Positions 24,069-35,450 of a stretch of 64,000 bases of DNA are shown here, one piece after another; the first letter of the stretch is position 1, and each line of letters begins with the position of its first letter. Source of the stretch: Ligula intestinalis (lineage: Eukaryota; Platyhelminthes; Cestoda; Diphyllobothriidea; Diphyllobothriidae). The stretch is from assembly GCA_036362985.1 (NCBI GenBank), contig JAYGXS010000003.1:77320601-77384600 (forward strand), read 5' to 3'. The position numbers and the translations under genes were made by a program. The notes under the pieces are model-generated. The model made no database searches. It was not told where the DNA came from and worked only from the letters and a program-made list of their open reading frames with translations.

Positions 24069-27000
24069 CATTTACCTAAATAACGAGCTTTTAAACATTC
24101 CTTCTTATGCAGCTGTCTGTTTGGGTCATGGTTTCAGAACCACGCAAACATGTTACTCATTGCCGCGAAAAATTAGCGTCTACAGCAAACGTCATCAATG
24201 AATATGCCTGATATTGATTTATGATTTTCTATAATATATTACCTCTTGAAAAATCGCTTTAATTATATTTTTCGGTGTTTAATGTCGGCGTACTTCATTG
24301 TCAGTTTTTTGAATTCTCTAAAGATAAGGGATACACCATGTGCTGAAAATGAAAGAACTAACTTTTCTATGGAAACCGGAGCAGTTTACTTCTAGGTTCA
24401 GTTCTAAGATAACAAATGCAGAGCAGAGAGGCAGAATATCAGCAATGATTTTAAAAAATAATAATCTTCTTTTAATTCCGTTTCAAAATTTTCCCATTCG
24501 TTGATTCTGCTTTAGAGAGAAACAATTTTGGACAACTTTTGCATACATTTTGATAGAAGGAGTTAATGGAATGTCTTGGGTGTTTGTATATATGCTGATT
24601 TATGGCCATTATTTCCGAAGAGGCAAGCAAATAACAGCCTTATGAGTTAAGTACAGTGGTCGCCATAGACCATGTACTTTTCCTAAATTTGTATAAGTTT
24701 GATGATTGCACCAATACCAGTGTGAATGTTTTTAAGAAAACATCGAAATAATCATGAACAGCATTCGGCATATTAAGTACTTAAAAGAACTATAGGAATC
24801 ACTAAGTGTTAGTAAAGAGAAGTAAAATTTTCTCGATAATCTCGTGGTTCTAGAGACGTAAAAAAGAAGAAACAGCAAACCACATTGTCGAGAGTGATTC
24901 ATGTCAGCAGTGGAACTCTGAAACTACTATTCCTAAGATTACTAAAAGAAGTTTCAATAAAAGGTAACCTCTTAGAAATTGCTTTGAATAGATCTTTGGC
25001 TGACGAACTTCTGCGTATATTAAATTTTTCCAACGTAATGTCATGATCGAATTTGACAATTTTGAAAATTTATTAATGTGTCTTGAAGATAAACTATTCA
25101 ATTTGACTGGAGATAAAAGAACTTTCTTTTCTCTTTATAATGGATTACCTGCAGCTTAAGTAGATTAATTCCACTTTCAGATATAAACTGGCGAATTAAA
25201 AAAAAACAGCCATATACAATGCCATTATACGATGCATTTATTTTTCTTTCGTCTGTTCTGTTTCTTAATAAAGTAAAAGGGGAGCTTAAAGTATACAAAA
25301 ACTACTTTTTTTCTTCACGACTTAAATTCAATCAGCACTTCTTTGTCTTTAATACGCAAGAACATGTCAGGTATTTGGTTTTTATCAAAGGATATTTGAG
25401 ATTTATTGCAGCATTCAAACAGACACTCTGCTTTTATTTCATTTTGTGCGAAAAAATTAAGAGAATAGCTAAGTATAATTGCTTAAAAACAACTGTTCAG
25501 TGTTACTGCAAACAAATTTGGTTCCTTTAACTTCGCTTCACTTCAATCTGAATAATTTTGAATAAACTTCTTCAGTTCTGGAAGCGATATCTTCTATACC
25601 TATTTTGCTTATTTTGGAGTTCATTCTTAGCATTATCAACATTAACGTGCAGTTTGGTTCTCTCTTTCGTAATAGCATAGGAAATTCCTTTCATATGAGA
25701 CTACATCCAATTTCCCCTAAACTAATGATTATTTTTCTTAATAAACCTAACTAAAATGATGATTTAACTAAGTTAAAGGCTTCCGCAGAATTCAATAAAC
25801 TGAATGAATCACAAAAGTGCTTTCAAATATATGCTAAAGTGGCCAGCCAAATTTCATAATTAGCGTCGCATGGTCTTCGGCGGCTACTGTACTTCATTTT
25901 TTGGCACAAAATTTAGAAAATTTGGAAAATGGAATTGTTCAAACTTACTTCGTTCTTCTTTTCCTAACAATAATGCACTTGCCCCAAATTCCTGATATCG
26001 AAACAAAATTATCTGTTCTCTGAACATGTATAATTGATACATTTCTGCTTTTTACTAACGTTCTTTTTTAGTGCAACACGCGCAACCAACACATTTTTGT
26101 CGCAACGTTTAATAGCGTAGGAAATTCCATGGATATCAATAGACGTTGGATTTGGCTCAATTCACCCATTTTGCCGCCAGTAAACTGAACTGAACTCTCT
26201 TCTAGTAAAGAGCATTTTGCTCCTCAAGTCAACTCAATGAACAAAATGAAAACCTCAAATGCATATATAGTCACCCACTCAAATTCCGATCTTCACAGCT
26301 CATCAGATATGCAATCTACTATACGCATAGAGATGTGGGGGACGACTACAATATAAACATATGAGATCTGTTAATGTCAAATGAAAATGGAGTATATGAT
26401 AAAAACACGAAGGACAACGATACAAGCGATTTATGTTCGGTTTGGAGGGAGTTAAGGGAGGTCACGAAATATCAGTTAGCAACCAACGGAGAGTGCAGGG
26501 GAGGGTTGTGGAGATGCTGATGGTTGAAGACATTCGAAAGGGGTTTGTTAACGGTGGTGGGGAGCGAAGTCGGTGGTATGGGGGAAGGAAAGAGACCTCG
26601 GCCATCTTCACCGACAAACGATTGCAGAGTCTTCATCCGGGATGCGCACGAGAAGTAACCCTGGTTCATTAGAAAAACTCTTGGATTTTTTTGCTCGTTA
26701 AAACCGCATCTCTGCTCGGAGGGAATGCGGTAGTATGCAGTGGAATTTCAGCAAAGACGTCTGTGGCACGGCTACACAGGTGCTGCGTGCTACGTGACTG
26801 ACAAGTTTAGGCGAGTGAAGTCAGGTGCAGCCCACCGGCAGTTTCAAGTAAAGTACAAAAACGGCCGAGTGTGAGCCAATAAGCTTCCAGACGGAAGCCC
26901 TCAGGGCCAGACCAGACTAGACACTAGTATTCAACACTGTCAATATGTCAGATACAGTGACGCCAGTCACGTGGTATGGGCCGACGCTGTTCTTGAGATT

Positions 27001-28776
27001 TGTTCAAGTGGTGCCAGAAGGCTTAATTTTCGTTATCCCTCTCCCACCCATAGCGAGCCGGAAGGCTTTAAAGGGGAACTTGCCTTCCATATGGTACGGC
27101 TTGCAGGATAGGAGAAACGTATTGTGTGTTGACCTTACTCATGAAACGCGATGACAGACATTAACATTATCCATTTCAGGCAGACAAAACATGAATTTTG
27201 CAGCTCTCTCTTATCGGTTCCGGAAAATGTCCTCCTTTGCATGGTAATATGCTTTCAAAATTTTTATCAGTTGACATTTTTATGAAGTTGAACATCGATC
27301 CACGCTTCTCTTTATTCGCACACTTTCCTGTATTACTGCCTGCTCTAAAGTCTGTTTGCGTGCCTAAGTTTGTTTTTCTTCTAGATGAGAGCAATTCAAC
27401 CAAGCATGACTTGTCGCACATGCAAGTCGACCAGTTGCAAGCCGTGAGGATGCGGTTGCGAGCAAACAGGGTATTTGTTATTTTGAGAAACAGACGCTTC
27501 ATTGATTTCAAATATCTGACCGAACGAAACCCTCATAAATCTGATTAACTGCATCATGAACAATAAGAAAATAGGGAAAAATATATAGATTCTTAAAACA
27601 AACTTTTGCTATGCATGACCGAACTTAACATTATTGAGTTTTTGTCAGGCTTCACATGATACTAATCATGGGAGAATGTTAAACAGAAATGTGTGGAAAA
27701 ATGTTTTTGCTGTCGTGCTCATATATTTTTGCTTCATCAGTCGTTTGCATGAACAAGGATCATGTAGTTTTGAAACTCGAGTCTACGCACGTTACGCAAA
27801 TATTCACTTTTCAGACGTTTCCCTTTTCTTTTAAACAGCTCTTTTTTCTGAGTAAAAAATATATTATTTGCAATAGTTATGTTGCTTTTTCATTGAATCT
27901 GACATCGTTCCTTATTGGTTTGGTGTTTTGGTGGAGGCGTTCACACCAGTTTCAGACTGCCTAGTGATTTTAAGTTCATTTAGGCATACTTCACTTGTGA
28001 GCTTTCATCAGCTCCGAAAGGGTGTTTGAGGAACAACAATAGAGGTAGCCTAGAGTGGGAGTCTAAAATATGTGCTTAAGAATGGAAGAAAATGACAGTG
28101 AGCAGATATTGAAGTGTTTCGTGTACCTTTTCACAACTCACTATGTCATCCGTCCAGCAATGCTTTCACCAATCCTCCAATGGTGCACTCAAATGCAAGG
28201 GCGTAGAATTGACGAGTATGGCGTTCTTCAAACAGATAAGCATGACATTTATGTACGAACGTGCATATGATCGGCCTGCAATCGAACCAATCAGATTGCA
28301 ACTTTGAGTGGCTTTCTACCTCATCAAACTGGCGGCGTAGCGTCCCAATCCTGGCGGCGGCTTGTGTGTCATTTTCAAGTGCATCGCATTTTGACGGATC
28401 GGCAGCCTGGCATAGTAGAGACTCGCCAGGGTGGTGTGCGACTGAGTCGGTTTGGATGGATTAGCAGCTTCGTGCAATCTGTGCGAAAAACGAGTTAAGA
28501 AAACTAACAGTTTTGTGTTGCTATTTGGGCTTTTGAAGTTTAAAAGTCTGCAGATCATGTGTGGCACGTGTAGACGGACTATGTCCTCCGAGTCCACCTC
28601 TGATTGTCTGACCTCTCTCTCTCTCGTCAACGGACTCAGGTAACTGATAAAGGGGAGGGTGCGATAGATGTACCAAAAGTCTAATATAACTATAAACTAA
28701 GTCACGAAAAGGCCACTCTTCCTGTCCTCATCATGCTGTGAAGGCACAGGGAGGCCATCGTTGATCGTAACGGTGA
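24069..28776. other. Long AT-rich gene-free block
   Basis: No exon with recognisable homology in 4.7 kb. The 24881-24960 part resembles 15716-15790. Open frames such as 27198-27548 have no domain I recognise and no supporting splice context. Confidence 0.45.
27949..28011 (-). ncRNA. Possible hammerhead-like motif
   Basis: Minus strand: CTGATGA (28011-28005), a 51-nt insert that can fold (GCCTA/TAGGC), then GAAAC (27953-27949) and tggtgtgaacgcctcc. Box order is correct, but stem II is not well closed next to the boxes, so this is tentative. Confidence 0.25.
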
Positions 28777-29686
28777 AACTGTAGGTATTAAGGCTAAGAC
28801 AGTTTACCCTTACAGCAACAGTCTTCTAGGCCCGGTTCCTTAGGAGATGGGAGAAGTCTTGGGAAAGCTAGTGTTAGAAATAGTTTATTTTGCAGAAGGA
28901 TAGAAGAATAGGTTGAGAGAGTTGACTACCGGAGCACACGTCCGGCCGCGAGGCGGGCCAGTTCCGAAGTCCTGTCTAGGGAGCAGACATTCGAGCCGCC
29001 AGTTTTGGCTGCAACCGTGAAGGTCATTGATTGGACCACGCGTGGGTGGACCGGCGTGGACGCATTAGTAGGTGCGTCCATGCGTCTGGTGGTAGCATCG
29101 GCCTAGAGCTTTGTCCAGACCGATTGAGGTCAAGTCACTGTGGGTTGAGGCCAGAATGGAAAGGCATTGTGCGTTCGTTTGGGTGCGTCTCAATTGCACG
29201 TCAGTTTCGTCTGGCAGCAGTGGCGGTAATGTCCACTACAAGTGCTCCTATCCTACACTAAAGTTTGTCGATGAAAGAGATCGAACGAAGGAAGATAAGT
29301 GATAGATAGGAAAGGAGGTACGTACCAACGGTAGGGTTCGAACAGCTGGTTTTCTTGTGGCTGGGTTGCGGGAGCCAGGTTGACGGGAAAGTTGTGGCCT
29401 GCATGAGTTTCTGTGACTGGCATGCGAGAAGCGGGTCTGTGCCTCTTCGGAGGAGGAAAGGTCATCTTGCGTCCACGTCGGCAACTGAGTCTGTGTGCTG
29501 ATAGGAGGAAAGTCCTCGGCTATACCTGCATCGGCATGTTGTAGGACATTAGTCATCTCGACTACGTAGGAGGGAGCCTGGTTGGTTACGTTGAACTTCG
29601 ATGGCAAATCAGTTTGCCGTGCTAATGTTTGCTGAGAGAAGGAACGGCCAATGCAAGCGAACATCCATGTCCCAGGAAGCAATTGA

Positions 29687-29724
29687 GAAGAAGAAGAAGA
29701 AGAAGAAGAAGAAGAAGAAGAAGA
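29687..29724. repeat. (GAA)n microsatellite
   Basis: About twelve GAA units inside the nested Penelope terminus. The position matches shorter CTT runs in sister copies, so the tract grew from element sequence. Confidence 0.9.
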
Positions 29725-29756
29725 ATCGATCGCTAGGACAATATGTTTATTCGCCT

Positions 29757-29790
29757 GACGTTTCCATATCCGTCGCGGATTCGTCATCAG
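29757..29790 (-). ncRNA. Hammerhead-ribozyme-like motif, Penelope terminus
   Basis: Minus strand: CTGATGA (29790-29784), stem II atcc-gcgac-ggat extended by an outer C-G pair, then GAAAC GTC (29764-29757) and AGGCGAATAAA. All invariant core boxes are intact. Stem III is only one or two pairs, the minimal type reported for Penelope elements. It is the best-preserved core in the window. Confidence 0.65.
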
Positions 29791-30250
29791 AAACATGAGT
29801 AGCAGAAAGGAACGGCCATCGTTGGCAGTAGAAGTCGAATCCGAGTTTGGTTAGGAGGTCTGGGTATTGTCACTCATAGTGGGAAACTGCTCCGTTGGAT
29901 GGGGAAGGAACCATAGTCTAAGATTGCTGGGCTGTGAGCGATTGAGCATCTCCCTCTTGCTTCACGACAGGGCGTCGGTAATGAAATTCTCCATTTCTTG
30001 GTCAAATGAGATGACACAGGAGAAATTCAGTTGAAGGCGAGGGAGGTCTGAAGATGATTGAGCTCGACCACATCAAAAGTTTAGTTGAGAGTTCATTTCA
30101 AGATTGGGGTCACCAGTTATAGGTTGAGGCCAGAATGGGTAGACATTGCGCGTGCGTTTGGGTGCGCCTTAATTGTGCCTCAGTTTCGTCTGGCATCAGT
30201 GGCGGTAATTTCCGCGACAAACTGTCTACGCTGGTGTCACACTGGCAAAT

Positions 30251-30411
30251 TGTTATAACCCGCGCCCGGTATCTGTTATTGACATGGAAAGCGGGGTTGC
30301 CCGGCGGTTGTTCTCAAAGCCAGCATGAAAGAGGTGGGGAAGGCAATCGACCACTAGGAGAGCTGTATCCACAAATAGCAGGTCATTCACACAAAAAGGC
30401 TGCGCGCATTT
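30251..30411 (+). repeat. Repeat F, copy 1 (LTR-like)
   Basis: Begins TGTTATAACCCGCGCC and runs about 154 bp to acaaaaaggctgcg. It aligns over its length with 46495-46646 (TGTTATGATCCGTGCC ... acaaaaaggctgcg). The TGTTAT start looks LTR-like. It is cut at 30411 by the inverted insertion described next. Confidence 0.55.
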
Positions 30412-30978
30412 CCCGAATGAATGTGAAGGTTCGCAATCGAGGTACTTGCATGGATGAGGAAGAGGGCAGGTCGAGCACCAGATCAATTGATTTATTGTTC
30501 TGAGCTTTCGAACNNNNNNNNNNNNNNNNNNNNNNNNNNNNNNNNNNNNNNNNNNNNNNNNNNNNNNNNNNNNNNNNNNNNNNNNNNNNNNNNNNNNNNN
30601 NNNNNNNNNNNNNNNNNNNNNNNNNNNNNNNNNNNNNNNNNNNNNNNNNNNNNNNNNNNNNNNNNNNNNNNNNNNNNNNNNNNNNNNNNNNNNNNNNNNN
30701 NNNNNNNNNNNNNNNNNNNNNNNNNNNNNNNNNNNNNNNNNNNNNNNNNNNNNNNNNNNNNNNNNNNNNNNNNNNNNNNNNNNNNNNNNNNNNNNNNNNN
30801 NNNNNNNNNNNNNNNNNNNNNNNNNNNNNNNNNNNNNNNNNNNNNNNNNNNNNNNNNNNNNNNNNNNNNNNNNNNNNNNNNNNNNNNNNNNNNNNNNNNN
30901 NNNNNNNNNNNNNGTTCGAAAGCTCAGAACAATAAATCAATTGATCTGGTGCTCGACCTGCCTTCTTCCTCATCCATG
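30412..30978. mobile_element. Inverted (head-to-head) Penelope-like insertion around an assembly gap
   Basis: Arms 30449-30513 and 30914-30978 are reverse complements over 65 bp with one mismatch, and they point away from the gap. Each arm reads (outward) TTCGAAAGCTCAGAAC, AATAAAT, then a CTT-rich end, the same block order as the Penelope termini. The whole insertion is flanked by an exact 12-bp duplication ctgcgcgcattt (30400-30411 and 30979-30990) of repeat F. The centre is unknown sequence. Confidence 0.6.
30514..30913. other. Assembly gap, 400 N
   Basis: Unknown bases. The near-perfect inverted repeat on both sides suggests that a hairpin-forming insertion stopped the assembly. Confidence 0.95.
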
Positions 30979-30990
30979 CTGCGCGCATTT

Positions 30991-32190
30991 ATTGATTTGT
31001 TCAATACCTCACCTGTGGCTTTAAACAGACCTCATAAATGCAAGTGATTAACATTTACGTAAATATAACTCGCTGTGGTTCTTACATTTGAAAGTAGCAA
31101 ATACGTTTTTTGATACTGTAAGCGGAAATATGTGGCCAAGTCGATTCCTTCAATGGGGGAAAAATTCTGGCTGTGCAAATGGCTCCCATTTCCGAAAGTC
31201 TGCCCACAGATAGTTCCTGGGGTTTACTGTTTCATAATGCACAGAAGAAAACCTCTTATTGATTAAATTGGATACACCACCAAGTGTGGTCGTAAACTCC
31301 CAGATGCGCACATGGCTAGCTGACTGGCATCTGATGCTCCCCCTCGGCAAGTATCTACATCTGTTACTCAGTAAAAATGAGCAGCAAGAGCATATTTACA
31401 GAGCAGCAATGGCGAAAACATTCGCAACAAAAATCACCCACTCAGTAGTGTTGAACTCATTATGAAGAAAACAAGATATACTTGGAGTGCACTTTTTACT
31501 TACGCAGAAAATTCCTCTTTTTCCCTTAGAAATGTTTGAAAACAGTTTTCTCTCGTGGTTTAAATTATTTGGAAAAGTACGCTCTCTTGAATGTTAATCT
31601 TCGAAGGAGTTTAATAGTCTAACTATCGAACGATTCCATATTTCTCTTAAGGTACACAAACTGGTACGCTTATGAGTGCACCTGATAATTCTATTTAACT
31701 TTATTAGTCTCTGACCAGGAACTGGGAACTTAAAAAAATATTTTACTTCTCTGACGTTGTACTCGGCGCAGTCAAGCAAAAAGTTGGTTGCCTTCTTCGA
31801 ACGCATCTTAAACAATCGACAAGTATAAAACTGCTAATTCTCGTAAAAACATGCTGTTATGCAGACTCCAGCTTTGGACTGTTCGCCAATAGTCATTTTT
31901 TACATTGCGTGTTATATGCAGGCCTATGTATCCAAAAATATTTCAAAAGGATTGTTTTCAAACGTAATTCTACTTTTGCTGCTTAATTTACTCGGTTAGT
32001 TGCATGCCGAGGTTTTATCTACAATGAAATATTAAGTTCACTCAGTAACTCAACTTATTCACTTTTTCGGCGTTTTCGGCTTTTATAAAACAGCTAGTAA
32101 TTTCAAGCAATTAATGTTACTTAATAAACCACAATATGCATTCTTTAAAAAAATATAGTTACTTTTTGTGGGGCTTTCTGTCTAACGCCC
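30991..32190. other. Non-coding, AT-rich
   Basis: No gene or clear repeat recognised. Confidence 0.35.
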
Positions 32191-32650
32191 ACCTAACTCT
32201 TGACGTCACAGACAAGGTCGCTCAGAGCAGAAAACTTGTGCGAATGTACTTTTCGGCGTGCCTCTGACCAGGCACAAACTGGCGTGCGAGACATGGACCG
32301 CCCACTCGGTGTCTGCATCGCGCCGTCCAACCAATCGCCATCGAGGCCGCGAGACTGAGCGAGGATTCGGCGGCCGCCCCCGATTACTGAAGCTAGAACT
32401 TAGTTGGCATTCTGTCCCCTCGCGGGGCGGACGCACAGCCGCTGCTCTCTCACATGGCTCTCACGGTCGAACACCACGCCAGACAGAGCCAACCCTTCTG
32501 CTAACTATTCTCCTATTTATTCTCTACAGAACGCAATCTTCCTACAGCTCTGGTTTTCCAAGACTTCGCTCATCTCCTAAACAACCGGGCCTGGAAGATC
32601 GCAGCCGTTAGGGCTGAATCTTCATAGCTCTAGCACCTTGCGATAACTTA
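32191..32650 (+). mobile_element. Solo LTR fragment, family A
   Basis: Carries the family words gacgtcacagacaaggtc, cgtgcgagacatggaccgcc, ccaatcgccatcgaggc, and ggaagatcgcagccgttagg to ccttgcgata. It lacks the TGTAGTGG start, so it is 5'-truncated or diverged. Confidence 0.65.
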
Positions 32651-33478
32651 AATAGCAGTAAAATGTGATTGCCAGATTCTTGCTTCTTCTTCTGGTAGCT
32701 AATTCATTGTTGTTATTATTTAAGCGTACGCAGCTTGGGCTGCTTTTGTGAGACAGGGATTTTCTAGCAAATACCGTCGGGTGTCACGAGGTGGACAATC
32801 GACGATAGAAAAAAAAGTAGCTCTAGTCAGTCTGTAAATGTTTCACGGGCCTGAATCCTGACAGTCTCAGAGAAGTGAACAACAAAACACCACATGATTG
32901 ATCACATTTCTTCTATTTGCACTTTTTTCGAGCGAAAAACGCTGAGCTTTAACACCTGCTTTGCCTGCTTTCAACTGCTTTTAATAGCACGCACGTTTGA
33001 AACTACTCAAGAGCCTTGCACTGAATACTCACAAAACTCATGAATTACAAGAATGCTTTCTGCATTCGACTGGGCTGGAATCAGGTCAAAACAAGAATTT
33101 CTAGTAGTAAATGCCAATTAAAGTACCCCTGTTCACTGTTAAAGACTGACTGAAGTTCCAGCAATGTCATATATTGTTTCGTCTGCATATTACCATGAAG
33201 GATATAGTGTTGAAATTAAATACCTTACTAATTTGACTAATGCGCCCCGAAAATGGCCTCTGGAGTTGCAGCTGAAATTAGAAACTTAACGATCTTAAAG
33301 TCTGTCAGAGGTTTTATTGCCTCTAGGACGCTTACCATCTCATCTCCGGTATTTTTGATTCTGCCTTGGCATAGGGTTTGGGCAAGCGAGAAAAGGGAGA
33401 GAGAGTGTGTAGTAAGTACAAGTCAACTATAACTTAAATCTTATCCACGCGTGAGTCATAATCCATGCACCACCAGAC
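32651..33478. other. Non-coding stretch
   Basis: No gene or repeat recognised. Confidence 0.35.
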
Positions 33479-33895
33479 TGTGGAGCGCACGATGGATAGT
33501 TTAAGGATCGACGGACGAACCGACAAGACGTTTACCGTCATACAGTACACATTTGGAAAAGTGGCGCTCAAATGAGTTATGCCTATAGTGGGCCGTTGCC
33601 CGCTTTATGTCTGGCCTTCCTGAACTGTCCACCCGCACGATGTCCAACCAATCACAGGCCAACCAAGCTAATGAACGCTCTCTCACTCTGTCTACTGGCC
33701 TGACTGCTTTCAAACTGGCACTTGGGACCCGGTCAATCGTCTGGATGGTCGTGTTCTCCCAAGTCAGACTTCCTCCATCTATTCTGCGTCCTGTGTACAC
33801 AATAAAATCTTCCTACTACGCTGGCCTTTACCGACTTACATGGTCTGAAGATCGCAGTTGCTGGGTTTGACTCACTTAACCCCCTGTGATATACC
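33479..33895 (+). mobile_element. Solo LTR, family A (diverged subfamily)
   Basis: TGTGGAGCGCA start, tgtgtacacaataaaatcttcc (an AATAAA within the LTR), and gaagatcgcagttgctgggtt to cacttaacccc. The layout matches other copies, but the 5' half differs, so it is probably another subfamily. A minus-strand fragment of the same family (cctgcaggcccagttt..gaatagtgtattctctgcag) follows at 34010-34090. Confidence 0.55.
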
Positions 33896-34283
33896 CACAA
33901 TCGGCGGCCACGACCACTTCTAGTCGCATCCCCTTTGAGGGATGCTGGGGCTACTTTCTAGGTCGTGTCTATCGAAATGGCTTAAGTTATTAGGGAAAGC
34001 CCTTGCCACTGCAACCTGCAGGCCCAGTTTCGTGTGGTGGACGAGAAGGAGTGGGACGCCAGGTGGGAGGAATAGTGTATTCTCTGCAGGGGTAATGGAG
34101 AGGAGGTTAAAGAAAGATGACAGTTGGGTGGATGCACGAAAAGCCTCAAGAAGGCCGCGTCAGAAGTTTACATAGGTGTTAGTCTTGTGTGATCCAACCT
34201 TGAACGTGATTGGCCAGCCTGGATTGGTGCGTGCGCACTTGCTAGCAGCCGGAAGAGGAGAGCTTTGCGCACGCAGTGGGGTT

Positions 34284-34734
34284 ATAGGAGCTAAGACTAA
34301 AACGATTAACCCTACACCTACAATCTTCGAGGCCCGGTTCCTCAGGTGATAGGAGAAGTCTTTGAAAGGCCAGAGTAGAAGGAAGAGTTTATTGTGTCCA
34401 CAGGACGGAGAATAGATGGAAAGAGTGTTGACTCGCGGATGACCGCAGTCCGGCTGCTAGGGCATCAATTCCGGAGCCACTAGAGCATCAGGAACCACCG
34501 GCGAATGCTTTGTACCGGGGGCCAATGGGGCTGCTGATGTCTAGACTAGCGCGTGCGCATGACCTTGAGGTTGGCTAACGCTGGCTAGCCTGAGCGCGCA
34601 TTCGCGCTGTGGAGTGTGCGCGTCGGTCAAGAACAGTAAGCGCCTAGCCTAGCAGTGGGCGCGCAGGTAGGCTAAAGGCGCCATTGGTCAGTGATTGGTC
34701 TTGGGCTGCAAATGGCTGCAAAAAGGCCACTACA
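34284..34734 (-). mobile_element. Solo LTR, family A
   Basis: Left edge ataggagctaagac and right edge ggccactaca match the ends of the well-defined copy at 38333-38804. Flanking gggtt (34279-34283) and gggtc (34735-34739) make a 4-of-5 target duplication. It is 451 bp with no internal region, so a product of LTR-LTR recombination. Confidence 0.75.
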
Positions 34735-35228
34735 GGGTCACTGCATGTCCGCCATTTGATGCTTCATTCTTACTACTTAAACTTAGTCTGTGGTTAGGGA
34801 TATTGAAACAGTAATGTTTACTGACGTTGACTCTAATGATGTGGGCCTTTAGGTCACTGAGACCTCGCTAGTAATCAATAATTCAATTCAAGAAATACAT
34901 CACCTTAGTTCAGGTTGGGATTATGAGATAGACAAGATATGCAGCGTGGCAAGGAAGCTTCGCAGAGGGTAAGGAGTTTCCTTATTGCTTACAACTTGGC
35001 GTTTTCGTATTTAGCTATTTTATGCTAACTACTAACTGTGGAAGGGGTTCCTGGACCCCATGACTGGCCCCGCCGCAGATGCGCTGAACCATATTAGAGT
35101 CAGGTTGACTCACGGCACGTAGTAGTCGAGCTGCACAATATTCATCCGAGACCATAACTTAAATGAGTTGTAGCGATAGGCATTGACGTCGCGTCGACGC
35201 AGTTGTGCCCAGTCCATCATCAGTTGAC

Positions 35229-35450
35229 TTGTAGTGACCTAACTCTACGTGCAAAGATCAACCTCTTGCTTCTCGCGACTGTTAGAATGCACACACCAGT
35301 GCCTGCCGACCGAAGTCCGGTCTGGTCAATCACCTTCAGGACTGACGTTCACAGAATCTCATTGAGACTCCCACTTCGGCTCTTCTCACACGGAACTTAG
35401 CCTGAAGATAGCAGTGGCTAGGGTTTTAGTTATAAACTTAAGCCACTGCG
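35229..35450 (+). mobile_element. LTR fragment, family A
   Basis: TGTAGTGACC start, ccagtgcctgccgacc, and gcctgaagatagcagtggctagggtt to cttaagccactgcgatc. About half the normal length. Confidence 0.5.

Larger units (their letters stand above)
29651..29806 (-). mobile_element. Penelope-like terminus nested in the LTR element
   Basis: Flanked by an exact 12-bp duplication of the host element, aaggaacggcca (29639-29650 and 29807-29818). On the minus strand it runs through a hammerhead-like core, AGGCGAATAAA, ttgtcctagcgatcg, a (CTT)n stretch (29687-29724 as GAA on plus) and gcttcctgg. The same order of blocks is seen at 41660-41740. Confidence 0.75.
28782..30219 (-). mobile_element. LTR retrotransposon, internally deleted, with target duplication
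   Basis: An exact 5-bp target duplication aactg lies at 28777-28781 and 30220-30224. The 3' LTR is 28782-29241. A 5' LTR reduced to about 110 bp ends near 30110-30219. Beside the 5' LTR, taactGGTGACCCCAATC (minus strand) fits a tRNA-Trp primer site, as in CsRn1-type Gypsy elements. The minus frame 29253-29600 encodes the same gag-like tail as the element at 747-2019 (DDLSSSEEAQTRFSHASHRN...). There is no protease, RT or integrase, so it is non-autonomous. A Penelope terminus is nested inside (29651-29806). Confidence 0.8.

Noticed and set aside
27198..27548. 116-codon plus-strand frame
   Set aside because: No recognisable domain, a mirror frame is open on the other strand, and no convincing splice or promoter context.
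30383..31047. Long frames across the 400-N gap
   Set aside because: They consist mostly of unknown residues.
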